Origin: Lasioglossum baleicum
Lineage: Eukaryota; Arthropoda; Insecta; Hymenoptera; Halictidae
Length of the DNA stretch: 64,000 nt
Assembly (NCBI RefSeq): GCF_051020765.1
Contig: NC_134936.1
Coordinates: forward strand, 3,843,045 to 3,907,044
Reading direction: 5' to 3'
Shown one piece after another: positions 44,655 through 55,659 of this stretch (positions within the stretch are counted from its first letter, which is position 1; each line of letters starts with the position of its first letter). The position numbers and the translations under genes are program-made. A model generated the notes under the pieces. It saw only the letters and a program-made list of their open reading frames with translations, was not told the origin of the DNA and did no database searches.

Positions 44655-47600
44655 CTAATTCGAAGTCGAGGAACTGCTCACAGGCAGAGCGCAGAGTTGT
44701 ACGATTGGTCGTTGGAATTCGGAGTGAGCGGTGCGTACCGTGACTACTCGTGTGAGTCCGTCCGACCCAGGGTGGAGTCGCGTGACTCGACCCAGCTTCC
44801 ATTTACATGGGGGAGCTGTCGGATGTCGAATTAGGACTAGTTGTCCGAGTTCCAACGGGGTTCGAGCTTGTCGCTATCGACTACGCTGTTGGAGGGTGTT
44901 GACGTAGTCAGATTGCCACAATCTCCAAAAACGTTCGATTTTATGGCGTACTAATTGCCATCGCGACAGTCGATTTTCGTTGAGGTGTAAAACGGAAGGC
45001 TCCGGGGAAGTAGTTAGAGCAGTCCCTATGAGAAAATGCCCCGGAGTTAATGGTTCGCAGTCGTCCAGCGCGTCGGAGAGGGGGGCGATCGGTCTCGAAT
45101 TCAAGCAGGCCTCGATTCGACATAGAAGCGTCGTGAACTCTTCAAAAGAGAGCATGCGATCGCCTAATACGCGGCGTAAATGATGCTTCACACTGCGCAC
45201 CCCAGCTTCCCACAACCCGCCGAAATGTGGTGCTACTGGAGGAATGAAGTGCCACGAAATCTTGTCGTGAGCCGATTTATTCTGAAAGTTAGGGTCGCGT
45301 AAAGCTGCGCGGTACGCGCGAGCCAATTCATTATTGGCGCCGGCGAAAGTCGTACCGTTATCCGAATACATGTCGGACGGAAGTCCACGCCGCGAACAGA
45401 ATCGATCAAATGCGTTTAAAAACGCCGGGGTAGAGTAATCCCCGACAAGTTCTAGATGGATGGCACGACTGGCTAAGCAGATGAAGAGTGCGATGTACGC
45501 TTTTCGGGTTTTAATGCCTCGGCCGGCGGATGCTCGGACTTGAACTGGTCCGGCATAGTCAACGCCACAATGCGAAAAACATTGGAGAGGTGAATTTACT
45601 CTCGCGGCGGGCAAGCTACCCATGAGTTGCTCCGGAACCTTCGCCCGTTCGCGTACGCAGACTACACACCGGTGAATGACGCGTTTGACAAGAGATCGCG
45701 CGCTCAATATCCAAAATTCTCGACGGAGCGTGCTTAAAGTGAGCTGTACCCCTCCGTGTAATGTTCGAAGATGTGCTTGGGAAATGATCAAGTCGACTAG
45801 CGAGTGAGAAGCTAACAGAATTGGGTGTTTTTGAGCAATGGGAATCGGAGCTTTATGAAGTCGCCCTCCGACACGAAGTACGCCGTCGCTGTCGATAAAG
45901 GGATTAAGAGACATGATTGAGCTTTTGGTGGAGAGAGATCGACCGTGAGTGAGGGCTTCAAGCTCCGTTGGGAATTGTTCGCGTTGTATGGACTTTATCC
46001 AAAAGATGCGAGCTTCCGAGCACTCGTCGACCGACACGGTGCGACCGTTAGAGGAAATCGGTGATGAAGTATTTTTCCGGGCGTGAAGGGCGTGAATGAA
46101 TTTGAATAAGTACGCGGTGATTCGGATTAACTTTGCCCAGGATGAGAACCGAGAAGCGAGAGTCCATGAAGAAGTTTGCGAACAGGTGTGCACCGCAGCG
46201 GATCTTGCCTCCGAGAGAGGTACGTCAGTGGGGGCCGGGGGGTCGGAAGGCCAACAGTGTTGAGGCCAGCGTAGCCATTGGGGGCCCGTCCACCACAATG
46301 GATGATCGCGCAATTCCTGACCGAACAAACCGCGTGATGCGCAATCGGCTGGATTGCAAGACGTAGGTACGTGACGCCATTCGGAGTCGGGAACGCGACA
46401 TTGAATGTCGTGGACTCGGTGCGCAACGAACGTTTTCCATCGCGATGGGTGATCGCGTAACCAGGCGAGAACGATGGACGAATCCGTCCAGCAGTAGCAG
46501 GAGACGGATCTCGAGCCCAGTGACGGGCGGACGAATTCTATTAGATGAGCCAATAACACGGCCGCAGATAATTCGAGCCTCGGAACGGAGGTTGGAGTGA
46601 TCGGCGCGACCTTTGACTTCCCAGTTAGGAGGGATATGACGGCCGTTCCGTCATGAGTGATGACCTTCAAATAGACGACCGCAGCATAAGCGTAGGACGA
46701 GGCGTCTGAAAACCCATGAAGTTCGATGGTATGGGCATTTGACAACAGACCAGTCCATCGGGCTAAGCTAAGGTCGTGCAATTGTGATAAACCTGAATAG
46801 ATGGTTTCCCATTGATTGACCAAATCTAACGAGAGGGGCTCGTCCCACTGGTGGTGACGACGCCATAGAGTTTGCATGAATATCTTTGCTGTGATAGTCG
46901 CCGGGGTGACCCAGCCCAATGGATCGTATAATTTTGCAATGGTTGCAAGGATCGAACGTTTGGTACGCGGGGGAACTGTCGGTAAAGCAATGTTGATTAT
47001 AAACTGGTCGCGCGACGGGTTCCAAGAAACGCCAAGGACTTTTACGCTGTCGTCTACGGCGAGATCTATTGAGCAAGCTAGCCCATGATTGGTTGGATCG
47101 ATGTCCTGCAGGAGTGTGGGGGAATTACTTGCCCATTTCCGAAGTTCGAATTTACCTCGGCGAAGGAGACCAGTGAGTTGGTCACGAAGAGTGCGAACGG
47201 TGTCGAGTGTATCATCCCCGAACAAAACATCATCGACGTAAATTTGATCCTTTAGAATGGGAATCGCGAGTGGAAAATCTGCGCCTTCGACGAACGCGAG
47301 TTGCTGGAGGACTCGAAGTGCGAGAAATGGAGCGCACGTCATACCGTATGTGACGGTGCGTAGCGAAAATTCATGAGGCGCCTGTGACGGAGAGTCATGC
47401 CAGAGGATTCGCTGGAAACTTGTATCGCGAGGGTCTACTAGGATTTGCCGATACATTTTCGCAATATCAGCGGTGTATACGTAACGATGATGTCGCCATC
47501 GCAGGATGACGGATGGGAGATCCGTCTGAAGCTTCGGCCCGGAAAGCAAGAAATCGTTCAATGAGCGGCCATTCGATGTGTGTGCCGAGGCATTGAATAC

Positions 47601-49949
47601 CACACGCAAGTGTGTGGTCGAACTAGATGGCCGGAGAACTGGGTGGTGCGGGATGTATATTGTGCGATCAGGGAGTGAGGAGCCGGTGTGCACGCGCTCC
47701 ATATGGCCGAGTCTTTCGTAGTCGCTCATAAACGCTGAGTACTCTCGCCGAAGTTCTGGGTTTTTCTGAAATTTGCGACCCAGCGAACGATACATTTTTT
47801 CCGCGATTGGTCGCGACTGTCCGATATCGAATGGCGGGTCCTGCTTGAATGGGAGCCGAACCTGAAAACGACCGTCTGACGTGCGCGAATGTGTGTCTCG
47901 AAAGTGTTCTTCACACTGTCGTTCCGACGCCGTTAATCGCGGTGTAGCGCGAGGAATGCACTCCACCTCCCAGAATCGCCGCAATTCCGCTTCGAGAGTG
48001 TCGATTGGAGTATCGGGGCTCGTGCAACGAATTGTCACATTGTGACTGAGCAGACTATGTGAAGGATTAAGATCGTCGGATCGGGATGGAATAGGACCCG
48101 AAATCACCCACCCGAAAATCGACTGCTGTGCGATGGGCTGTCCATGCATTCCCTTACGAAGTCCGTTGAGGATTACGTCCCCAAATAAATCGGCGCCGAT
48201 AATTATGTCTACTGGATGATGAGTTGAGGGATCCGCATCGGCCAACGGAAGACCGGCGAGATACGGAAGGGACGATGGATCCGGAATTGACTGTGCACGG
48301 TACTGTGTCAGCGAGGGCAAGACTAATGCGGTTGTGTAAAGCACGGGAGTGTTGGACGTTACCGGCGTAATTTGTATCGCGATGACCGAACGAACGTCTT
48401 TAACGTCAACACCGCCTACAGCCGACACTTTCACGTTCCGCGGAATACGTTTCGCTCGCAGCGTTTGAACCAGATTTTCGGACACTAGAGTCGCTTCGGA
48501 TCCCTGGTCCAGCAATGCGCGAATAATTGCTTCTTGTCCTGACGGGACACGTACTCTTACCCATGCGGTGGCTAAGAGTACGCGTGACGCGGAGCCGTGA
48601 GATGTTGACGCGCGGAGTGACGTCACGGCAGATTCGTTGCCTAATGTATACTGGTCCGAAACGTGGTTCGCCGTCACCGTTCGCGGGAGCGAGGAGGCTG
48701 ACGTCATCGCGCGAGAGCCCGCTTCGTGGTGTAACGACGAGTGATGACGTTGTTGGCAAACTCGGCACGAATATTTACTAGTACATTCAGTGGTTGCATG
48801 TCGGCGACTGAGACAATTAAGACATCGCTTCAACCGGATAATGATCTCGCGACGTTTACTCTGAGGCTCGGCCAAATAAGATCGACAATTACTCAAATAA
48901 TGTCGCGAATGACACAGGGGACACCCGGAATATGATCCGTTGGAGGCGGGATCTGTATGCGGAGCGGGCCCGATCGGCGTAGCAACGTGAAGACTGGTCG
49001 CGCTTGTCGTCGTCTCATCCGAACCGCGTACAATATTAAGAGCGACTTCGTTGAGAATCTTAGTGCGCGACGCAATGTAATTCGACAATTCCGTAAAAGT
49101 CGAGATTCCGGGCTTTTCCGCGGAAAAGGCAGTCCATTTCTCCAACGTAATTGTGTCGAGTTTGCGAGTGACCAGATGTACGAGCATGTCCTCACCGATC
49201 TGCTCAGGAGAACGATCGAGCTTTTTTAAACTTGATACAGCGGCGTTAGCGCGATCGATCAACGCTTGGAGTTCGCTCGCGGATTCCTGTTTAACGTGCG
49301 GTAGGTCGATGAGATTGGACAAGTGAGTCTTAATCAGAATGCGCTTGCTTTCGAACCGCGAGGTTAAGGTGGCCCACGCGATTGAAAAATTATCGGAAGT
49401 AACTGAAATGTGCTGTATAGCCTCAAGCGCGGGACCAGTCAATGAGGAGACAAGATAATGCATGCGAGTGGAGTCTGAGAGATCGCGATTCGCAATGATC
49501 AGGCCTTTAAAACGGTCCCGGAACGTTTCCCAGTTATTAAAATCGCCATCGAACGGAGGTAACGGAACGTGAGGTAAGTGCGTGAGATCTAACGACGGCC
49601 TAACAGTTGAGATAAAGCCTTTATCGCTCGGACATTGTAATGGACTCACGACTTTCGGTTCCAGGGACGCTTTCGCTTCTAGCAGGTAGTCCTTGGCGAT
49701 GAGGTAGGCGTCTTCCGTGGAGTCGAACTGCTCCTCCGTGAAGTACGGAGTTTCAAGCCGCTCCTCCTCAGTGGTCGACGCGAGCAGGGCAAGATGACCT
49801 TCCTGGAACGCGATCCACACGTCCTCGAGAATGGAGAGGCGGCCCAGGACTTTCTCCAGAGTCACGTTGGCTTGCCCGATCTTTTTGAAATTTTCCACGG
49901 TCCGTAGGATCTTCCGCTGTAGCATCGCTTGGCGTGGATAGTCCCCCAT
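44655..49949 (-). pseudogene. BEL/Pao gag-pol polyprotein with one in-frame TAG
   Basis: Start at the ATG at 49949 (MGDYPRQAMLQRK); about 1764 codons to the TAG at 44655-44657. In order: gag with PPFDGDFNNWETFRDRF (DUF1759 type); zinc region CPLCHSRHYLSNC and CLNCLSRRHATTEC; aspartic protease LLDQGSEATLV (about residue 480). Reverse transcriptase has the catalytic YVDDVLFGDD (at 47229-47240, about residue 904); RNase H has HGFSDASSYAYAAVVY and WTDSSIVLAWL. Integrase has H2C2 finger LHGGVQLTLSTL to CVVC, core CGVDYAGP, YSDNGTTFAG and GGLWEAGVRSVKHH. A TAG at 44874-44876 interrupts just after YVNTLQQRSR; the same frame continues through LIRHPTAPPCKWKLGRVT to the true end. The stop may be a nonsense mutation of the Trp usual there. 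Confidence 0.9.
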
Positions 49950-49987
49950 GGTGGATGAATGAACGGCGGTCGAACTTTTCACTTTCT

Positions 49988-50005
49988 ATCCGGCTCGAAG
50001 GACCA
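49988..50005 (-). promoter_or_regulatory. Primer-binding site, tRNA-Tyr type
   Basis: On the minus strand TGGTCCTTCGAGCCGGAT begins six bases after the 5' LTR. It is complementary to the 3' end of tRNA-Tyr (…ATCCGGCTCGAAGGACCA) as I recall that tRNA. Confidence 0.75.
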
Positions 50006-50011
50006 AATTTA

Positions 50012-50522
50012 TGTAGCGGAGTAGAGCGAACACTTAGGAAACCGTACTCGATGTTGCCGGTGACTACGCACAGCGCTGTGCGAGAAAGTGAGAGGCCGTG
50101 GAAAATAACTTGTACGAGTACACACAAATTGAATGATTGCAAGCGGACTGTATTTACTGTCGAGAATGAGAATAGAAGATGATGAGAGACGGCGTTGTAA
50201 CCCGTTTTAGCCACAGTACAAAGATTGATTGTATGATTATTCCGCGATTGGAGTTGACAAAGAGTGTTCGAAATCTGGTCCGTTTTCGAGGACCCGGAGA
50301 TTCCTCAGAGCGGTGTCGTTGGATGATTGGCTCGACAGGATCACGCGAGTATGACGGATCGATGATTGGTGGATCATCGTCGCGTGATCCTGTCGATACC
50401 CGAAGTCGGAGCGCGAGCCGATGAGCGACTTCGCGTGAAATCGCGATCGGACGCTGACGTCACGACGGGACGAATGACGGTGTGTCGAGCTCGCCGACGC
50501 TCGCTCGATTCGCTCGCGAACA
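50012..50522 (-). repeat. 5' LTR of the BEL element
   Basis: 511 bp, two substitutions from the 3' copy; followed on the plus strand by the TSD ATCCT. Confidence 0.9.
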
Positions 50523-50622
50523 ATCCTAAGCAAGTAATTGAACGTCCCCACATGATACAATCTTACCGCTTGGATTGTATCAATTAAATTATACTGGTTT
50601 CGAGGCTTACTAATTATCCTAG

Positions 50623-50920
50623 CAATTCCCTGATTAACCATCAGGTTCTTTCGCGACATTCCAATTGTCCGAACAGAGATTTATCCAACATAGCGGCTCC
50701 CCAGTTTCGCATTGGGTTCGTCCGCATCCTAACAGCTCCCTGATTTCGCATCAGGTTCGTCTGTGCTATTATACAACCTCCTAGCAGCTCCCCGGTTTTG
50801 CATCGGGTTCGTCTGCGTTTGACTCCATTCCTAGAGGCTCCCTGACTTAGCGTCAGGTTCGTCCTCGCTGTCAATAATCCTAGCGGCTCCCCAATTCCGC
50901 ATTGGGTTCGTCCGCGTTCC
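50623..50920. repeat. Array of six covarying hairpins in the outer LTR
   Basis: Six units at about 50627, 50699, 50738, 50790, 50839 and 50899 have 6-bp stems around 5-base loops: CCTGAT/ATCAGG, CCCAGT/ATTGGG, CCTGAT/ATCAGG, CCCGGT/ATCGGG, CCTGAC/GTCAGG and CCCAAT/ATTGGG. Loops are TAACC, TTCGC, TTCGC, TTTGC, TTAGC and TCCGC. Most are preceded by CCTAGCRGCT and followed by TTCGTC. Both stem sides change together. Confidence 0.85.
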
Positions 50921-51007
50921 TTAACTAACAAATTTATATCATATTCCTAGGGTAATAACCCTTCGCCGGCCACTCGTGCTGCTTGCGGCCCTGGCTCGTA
51001 ACAAATT

Positions 51008-51400
51008 AATCAAACACCTATTTCGGCATTTTAAAAAATTCAACCCCCGAGGGGGTAAAAAGGGGCTGCAACGTTTGTATGAGGAATATTTTGATCGTGG
51101 TCGGATTTACTTCATACTTGGTCTTAATTCTCTTTGATATAATTAATCAAACACCTGTTTCGGCATTTCAAAAAATACAACCCCCGAGGGGGTGAAAAGG
51201 GGTTGCAACGTTTGTATGAGGAATATTTTATTTGTGGTCGGATTTGCTTGAAACTTGATCTTAATGCTCTTTGATATAATTAATCAAACACCTGTTTCGG
51301 CATTTTAAAAAATTGATCCCCTAAGGGGTGAAAAGGGGGTTTGAAATCTAAGATGGCGGCATAACATAAAATTAAAACTCTATAGAGGTGAATGGGGGGT
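51008..51400 (+). repeat. 137-bp tandem repeats of the Helitron-like element
   Basis: Units begin AATCAAACACCT at 51008, 51145 and 51282; the third is incomplete and diverges. The last part of another unit is at 43257-43343, on the other side of the LTR insertion. Each has a CCCCGAGGGGGT palindrome and GTTTGTATGAGGAATATTTT. Confidence 0.9.
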
Positions 51401-51484
51401 TAAAAGGTTTTATGGAGAAACAATATCAATTTCCGAGGGCATTAAACGGTTTTCTATGCGAGCGAAGCCGCGGGCAAAAGCAAG

Positions 51485-52903
51485 TTTAATATAAATTTCA
51501 AACCGAAAATAATCTTTCAACAGACACTTGCGTTGCTGGGTCTGCATGCACAATCTTCGCGAGTGTGCTCAGTTCTGAAAAAAGTATGTTTGTCCCAGAA
51601 GTCTAAAATATTAACGTCTTTGCTTATTCTGGGACATTGTGAGAATGCATTTAAGGCGCTTACAATGCCAAATACAGAATTTGGGGAACAATGTTGCTCT
51701 GCATCTTTTTCTATGAGCATTTGTTCGATTTCGTCACACGGTGAAATATTGTATGCAATAGGAGCTTTTGTTATTTCATTTGAATTTAAACCTAGAGCCT
51801 CGCAACGCCTCCACGTATTCATTAAATGTTCAATCGCAACATTCTTTTCTGCTACGGACAATACATTTTTATATCTCGGATCTAAATATACCGACGCCAA
51901 TAGACATTTATTGCTTACGAGTTCGGGTTCACGGTTTATTATCGCAAAACTATTATTTCTTTTTGCTAGATTTATTTTGCACTGCAGCCAGACAACATAA
52001 AAGTCTCTCATTAATAATTGCTCACATTGCATCTTCTTTGTCGCCATTTTTGCGGGTTCAAGAGCGTTCATTATTTCCCTAATCGTACTCCATTCACCTT
52101 CGGATAACGTCACATCTCTTATTTCTAAACAAAAATCTTGTAATGTTAATAATCTTTCTAACATATCATATGTTGAACTCCATCTAGTTTGGCAATTTAG
52201 TATGGGTTTACGTAATTTTAAATTGTTCAAAAGGATGATTACGGTGGTACTGCAGAGTTTTCGCACGAGCTCGCGAATTTTGTAAATTAAATTTTCTACA
52301 TTAAAACTTTCGATAGCATCTTGCACAGCAAGTTGCAACGTATGTGCAACACACCGCACCCCCATTAAATTAAAATTCTTATCCTCTAAGTGAAATAAAT
52401 GTTCACCCTCCAAATAAAATTCTTGTTGAGGATCGTCCGAAAAATCTTCAAAATCGTCGCGAGTTTCTTCTTCCCTTAAAAGACAAACCATCTTCAGCAT
52501 ATTTGAGCCATTGTCCGTCGTGATTGAATAAATATTTCTCGCGGTAAGATCATATTCTTGTAATACGTCCAGGACTAAATTCTTCAAATTTTCGCTAGTA
52601 TGCCTAACAAGGATTTCCTTTAAAGCTAACGTTCTTACAATCAATTTCTGATGTTTTACATATTGTGCATTTATTCCTATAAACGATCTACATTGACGGG
52701 TTTCCCCGTTAATTTTAATAGAAACTAAACTATTTTTAATTTCCGCTTTTATATTAAGTTTCGCGCTTCGCGTGCCCGATTTATTATTGTCTCCCTAACA
52801 TTGTCTCTATTAATAGTAATTCGGGGTGCAACTGTCTCTAATATCGGGTCAATTATTTTACGAAAACCCGAATCCTCCACGATACCTAATGGTCGACCAT
52901 TTT
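51485..52903 (-). pseudogene. hAT transposase, catalytic part, broken
   Basis: Recognisable hAT landmarks in order: GRPLGIVEDSGFRKIIDPIL, INAQYVKHQKLIVRTL, the Asp-containing TDNGSNM, GVRCVAHTLQLAVQ, TRWSSTYDMLERLL, LASVYLDPRYK, ILDFWDKH, and after a frameshift near 51590 the hATC signature PATQVSVERLFSV. Damage: frameshifts near 52760, 51590 and 51500, a stop just before GRPLG, and insertion of the Helitron in the hATC domain at 51484. The last residues lie at 43049-43121. The BED finger is at 55547-55624, beyond two further insertions. Confidence 0.85.
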
Positions 52904-53208
52904 AGGTGGTTAATTCGACGCAAGCGTCCATCAGATGTTTTGCTGTCATCGTAAACATCGTTGATGTAGACGTGGAGCTCGTAAAAGAGGAGTTTGAAGA
53001 AGACGCCGAAGTCAAATTGAAAGAAGAAGAATCCAGATCTGGGGAAAATAGTATTTGAAATAGTAAATAGTAAATAATCCAATTTATTTTACACACAGTG
53101 TCTGTACAACTTTGAAAATAAAATAAGTTTATTTGATGCAGTAAGTTTTGAAAATAAAATATTTTATTTGTTGCAGTAATTTTTTAAAATAGTATTTGAA
53201 AATAGTGT
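52904..53208. other. Upstream part of the hAT remnant, degraded
   Basis: AT-rich. The first 100 bp may still be hAT coding (KHLMDACVELTT), the rest carries AAATAAAATATTTTATTTG-like repeats up to the LTR at 53209. Confidence 0.4.
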
Positions 53209-54131
53209 TGTAACGGTTCTGCTTCCGACGGAGATGTCGTCGCGGCGTCGTACCCTCTCGTGCTGTAATAGTTCGTCGCGCCAGGGTCGTGGGTCGGCGA
53301 GAGAATCGACGGAAGCTGAAAATGGACGAAGTGCCCGGGGCGTGAAATAACGACAACGGGTTTACGTATCTTCGGGCTCACTGCACGTACGTTCGCGGAC
53401 TCATGGGACTAGTGAACCGTGTTACCGATCCGTGCTTCTACTGGTGGTTCTGGTGTAAACGTTTATCGCGGCGCGACGCGTACACGTGGACCTGGTGATT
53501 GATACCGGCGACTGGGTTCAGGAGGAACGGTCAGGAAACCCGGCCACGACTTGGGAAATTCCCCGTGGCGGTTCTACGGTAAATGAAGAGGATGCTGCCC
53601 CTTCATTTAATCGTCTCCGGTAGCTGTCGGAGTTCTCGGGAGGCTGCCCGAGAAGTGTGTTCGGGATGCTGCCCAAACGGCAGAGAAGGATGCTGCCCTC
53701 TCTGTTTGGCGTGTTTGCTGTCACGCCGGTAGGAAACGCCGATGTCGAGGAGGCCGATGCTGCGGACAACTCGACGTCGAGAGCGTGGGAAAATAGGAAA
53801 GTATCAGTACTACGTGCCAATACTTGGGATGTGCCCAGGATGCTGCCCAGGCTGGAAAAGAGACCCGTGCCTCGTTTGCATCGCCTTTTATAGGCGAAGA
53901 TTGGTGGTGGGGGAATGGTGTGAAGGAAACGGATGTGTGACGTCGAGTTTCCGCCTTCCTCAAGATGGCGGAACCTCGGCGTCCGTTTCCCGCCGAATAT
54001 GGCTTGGAGCGCGGGATCGTGCATCGTAGCGCGTCGTATACGGACGGCGCGCTCGGTGATCTTCGGCGTCGCTCGGTTATGTTCGGCGCGTGTCTCATAG
54101 TGACAGGCCTGCATCGTACAGGTCTGTTACA
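53209..54131. mobile_element. Solo LTR, 923 bp, within the hAT remnant
   Basis: Starts TGTAACGGTTCTGC and ends CAGGTCTGTTACA, with GTGT on both sides (53205-53208 and 54132-54135). Same terminal motifs as the LTR at 15332-16512. It contains a second hairpin array (53582-53870). No coding region. Confidence 0.8.
53582..53870. repeat. Hairpin array with conserved ATGCTG loop in the LTR
   Basis: Units of the type stem-RGG-ATGCTG-CCC-stem. Clear stems: TAAATGAAG/CTTCATTTA (53580-53609), TTCTCGGG/CCCGAGAA (53632-53653, loop AGGCTG) and CAGAGA/TCTCTG (53681-53704). A weaker one is at 53659-53675, and a loop-only copy at about 53837. A related CTCCG/CGGAG hairpin is at 53616. Confidence 0.7.
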
Positions 54132-54469
54132 GTGTTTTATTTTTAAAATATTGAAAATATTTGGAGTTTGTCTTTATTTTCAATTTCAATTTTAGATATT
54201 ATTGCCCAAAATAATGGTTCGCATTCAATAGATTTCTGAGTATAAATAGTTTCCTGGTGATAAGATACACTGTATGTTTATCAAGAAACCTCAGTAGGCA
54301 CATGCTGTGAACTGAAGTGAATATACGCAGTAATAGCAGCAATCAAACAAAAAAATAAAACGAAAATGTGGCAAATGATATAATTTCTTATATTAAATAC
54401 CATTTCTTCTCTAAATTATTGCTAAAATAAGAAATATTAAATAAGTACATAATGCGATTTCTGAAAAGT

Positions 54470-54700
54470 ATTAGGTATGACGATGCAAAAAATAACATAT
54501 TCTATTTTGTGTTTTAGATCATTAAAATAGAAATATTTTACTTTGTGTTTCAGATTATTAAAATGGAAATATTTTATTTTGTGGATGAAATTGTTAAAAT
54601 AGAAATATTTCATTTTGACGTTCAGATTGTTCAAATAAATAGAAGTATTTTATTTCGAGGTTCAATTGTTTAAATAGAAATAGTTTATGTTGTTTGAAAT
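54470..54700. repeat. AT-rich tandem repeat, about 45-bp unit
   Basis: Four to five degenerate units with AAATAGAAATATTTTATTTT and a TTCAGATTGTT part. Similar sequence continues right of the inverted-repeat element (55353-55400). Confidence 0.7.
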
Positions 54701-54717
54701 ATCGATCGCAAGATAAT

Positions 54718-55352
54718 GAAATGTATAATATTCAAATGTTCTCGGCGCAACGGTTCGATCAGTTAATAGGAAAAAAGCAAAATTTGCACGTTAGTTAGGA
54801 ACTTTCAACGTTTCGATCTTCATTCAGATCATTTTCAAGAAAGTAGAAAAAACTGCGTCTGAAAAATATATTTTCACAATGTAAAACCAGAAACTTTAAA
54901 ATATCTGCGTAACCAGAATGTAACAATGTAACAAGATGCTGCAATAATTTACTTACATTGCTTTATAAAAATTATAAATACGGAATTGAAATTGTCTTAG
55001 CACATGCTGCTTTCATGTCGTCAGACAGGATACTGGATCATAGACCATCAAAGTCATTAGACACAGAACGTAACCGGTCGATCGATCAAAACAAAGTCAA
55101 TCGTCGATCGATGTTTGGCGGTTATTTCAAACCGTGAAAAACGTCAAAAACCCAAACTTACCACATGTTCGTGACCATATGATGAAAAACTTTTATTAAA
55201 TATATGATAAAGATGTAATTTATATAACATGTAATAGGAAAATAGTTGTTATTAGGAAACGTTGAAAGTTCCTAACTAACGTGCAAATTTTGCTTTTTTC
55301 CTATTAACTGATCGAACCGTTGCGCCGAGAACATTTGAATATTATACATTTC
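54718..55352. mobile_element. 635-bp inverted-repeat element
   Basis: 97-bp arms (54718-54814 and 55256-55352) are near-perfect complements, starting GAAATGTATAATATTCAAAT. The loop of about 440 bp has no coding signal. A TSD is not obvious because it lies in tandem repeats. Confidence 0.85.
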
Positions 55353-55459
55353 AGAAATAGTTTATTTCGAGGTTCAGATTGTTGAAATAATACACTATTT
55401 TCTTTAAGCAAAATAAAATCTAAAATATTAAATAGTATTTTAAATATTTTTTTCGCCAA

Positions 55460-55624
55460 ATAATGCCCACCTCTGGAAGAATCCTCGTTGTTTCTTCTCC
55501 TTTTCCTCGTTTCCTTCTGCATGGTGACCGTTGTATACTCGTTGGGGTGGTGGTACTGCAAATGCCGCGTCAAATTAGCAGCATGGTTCCCAGTTATTTT
55601 TGTAGAGCATCTCTCAATGAGGCA
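55460..55624 (-). pseudogene. BED-type zinc finger of the hAT transposase
   Basis: Reads CLIERCSTKITGNHAANLTR followed by HLQYHH, with Cys and His spacing like a BED finger, the usual N-terminal DNA-binding domain of hAT transposases. A basic RKRRRNN stretch follows. The finger and the open frame at 55304-55573 are in the same frame. It is separated from the catalytic part by two insertions. Confidence 0.65.
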
Positions 55625-55659
55625 CGTAGATTTACTGTTCGGTTTCGCAATCGATTATT

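Larger units (their letters stand above)
43936..50522 (-). mobile_element. BEL/Pao LTR retrotransposon, 6.6 kb
   Basis: 511-bp LTRs (43936-44446 and 50012-50522) that differ at two positions. TSD is ATCCT (43931-43935 and 50523-50527), 5 bp as usual for BEL/Pao. One long minus-strand gag-pol frame is open except for a single TAG. A young copy, close to intact. Confidence 0.95.
43348..51003. mobile_element. Solo LTR split by a BEL element
   Basis: Starts TGTTACGGATGACG and ends CTGGCTCGTAACA, with AATT on both sides (43344-43347 and 51004-51007). Without the BEL insertion the LTR is about 1.06 kb (43348-43935 plus 50528-51003). The neighbouring Helitron repeat units show the empty target ATAATTAATCAAAC, confirming the boundaries. 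The right half contains the hairpin array. Confidence 0.8.
43122..51484 (+). mobile_element. Helitron-like element, non-autonomous, with nested LTR and BEL
   Basis: Starts TCTATATATATAAAAATG directly after A (43121) and ends GCCGCGGGCAAAAGCAAG directly before T (51485), so it sits between A and T without a TSD, as Helitrons do. The GAAGCCGCGGG sequence before the end resembles insect Helitron 3' ends, although CAAG is not the canonical CTRR. Own sequence is 43122-43347 and 51004-51484; no Rep/helicase. It contains 137-bp tandem repeats, one of which was the target of the LTR insertion. Confidence 0.8.

Noticed and set aside
50623..50920. Hairpin array as a CRISPR array
   Set aside because: Insect nuclear context, no identical repeats or unique spacers of constant length, and no cas genes. 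Conserved loops with covarying stems are a different structure.
53518..54114. 198-residue minus-strand ORF in the solo LTR
   Set aside because: Lies in an LTR with hairpin repeats, has no domain, and has competing ORFs on the other strand.
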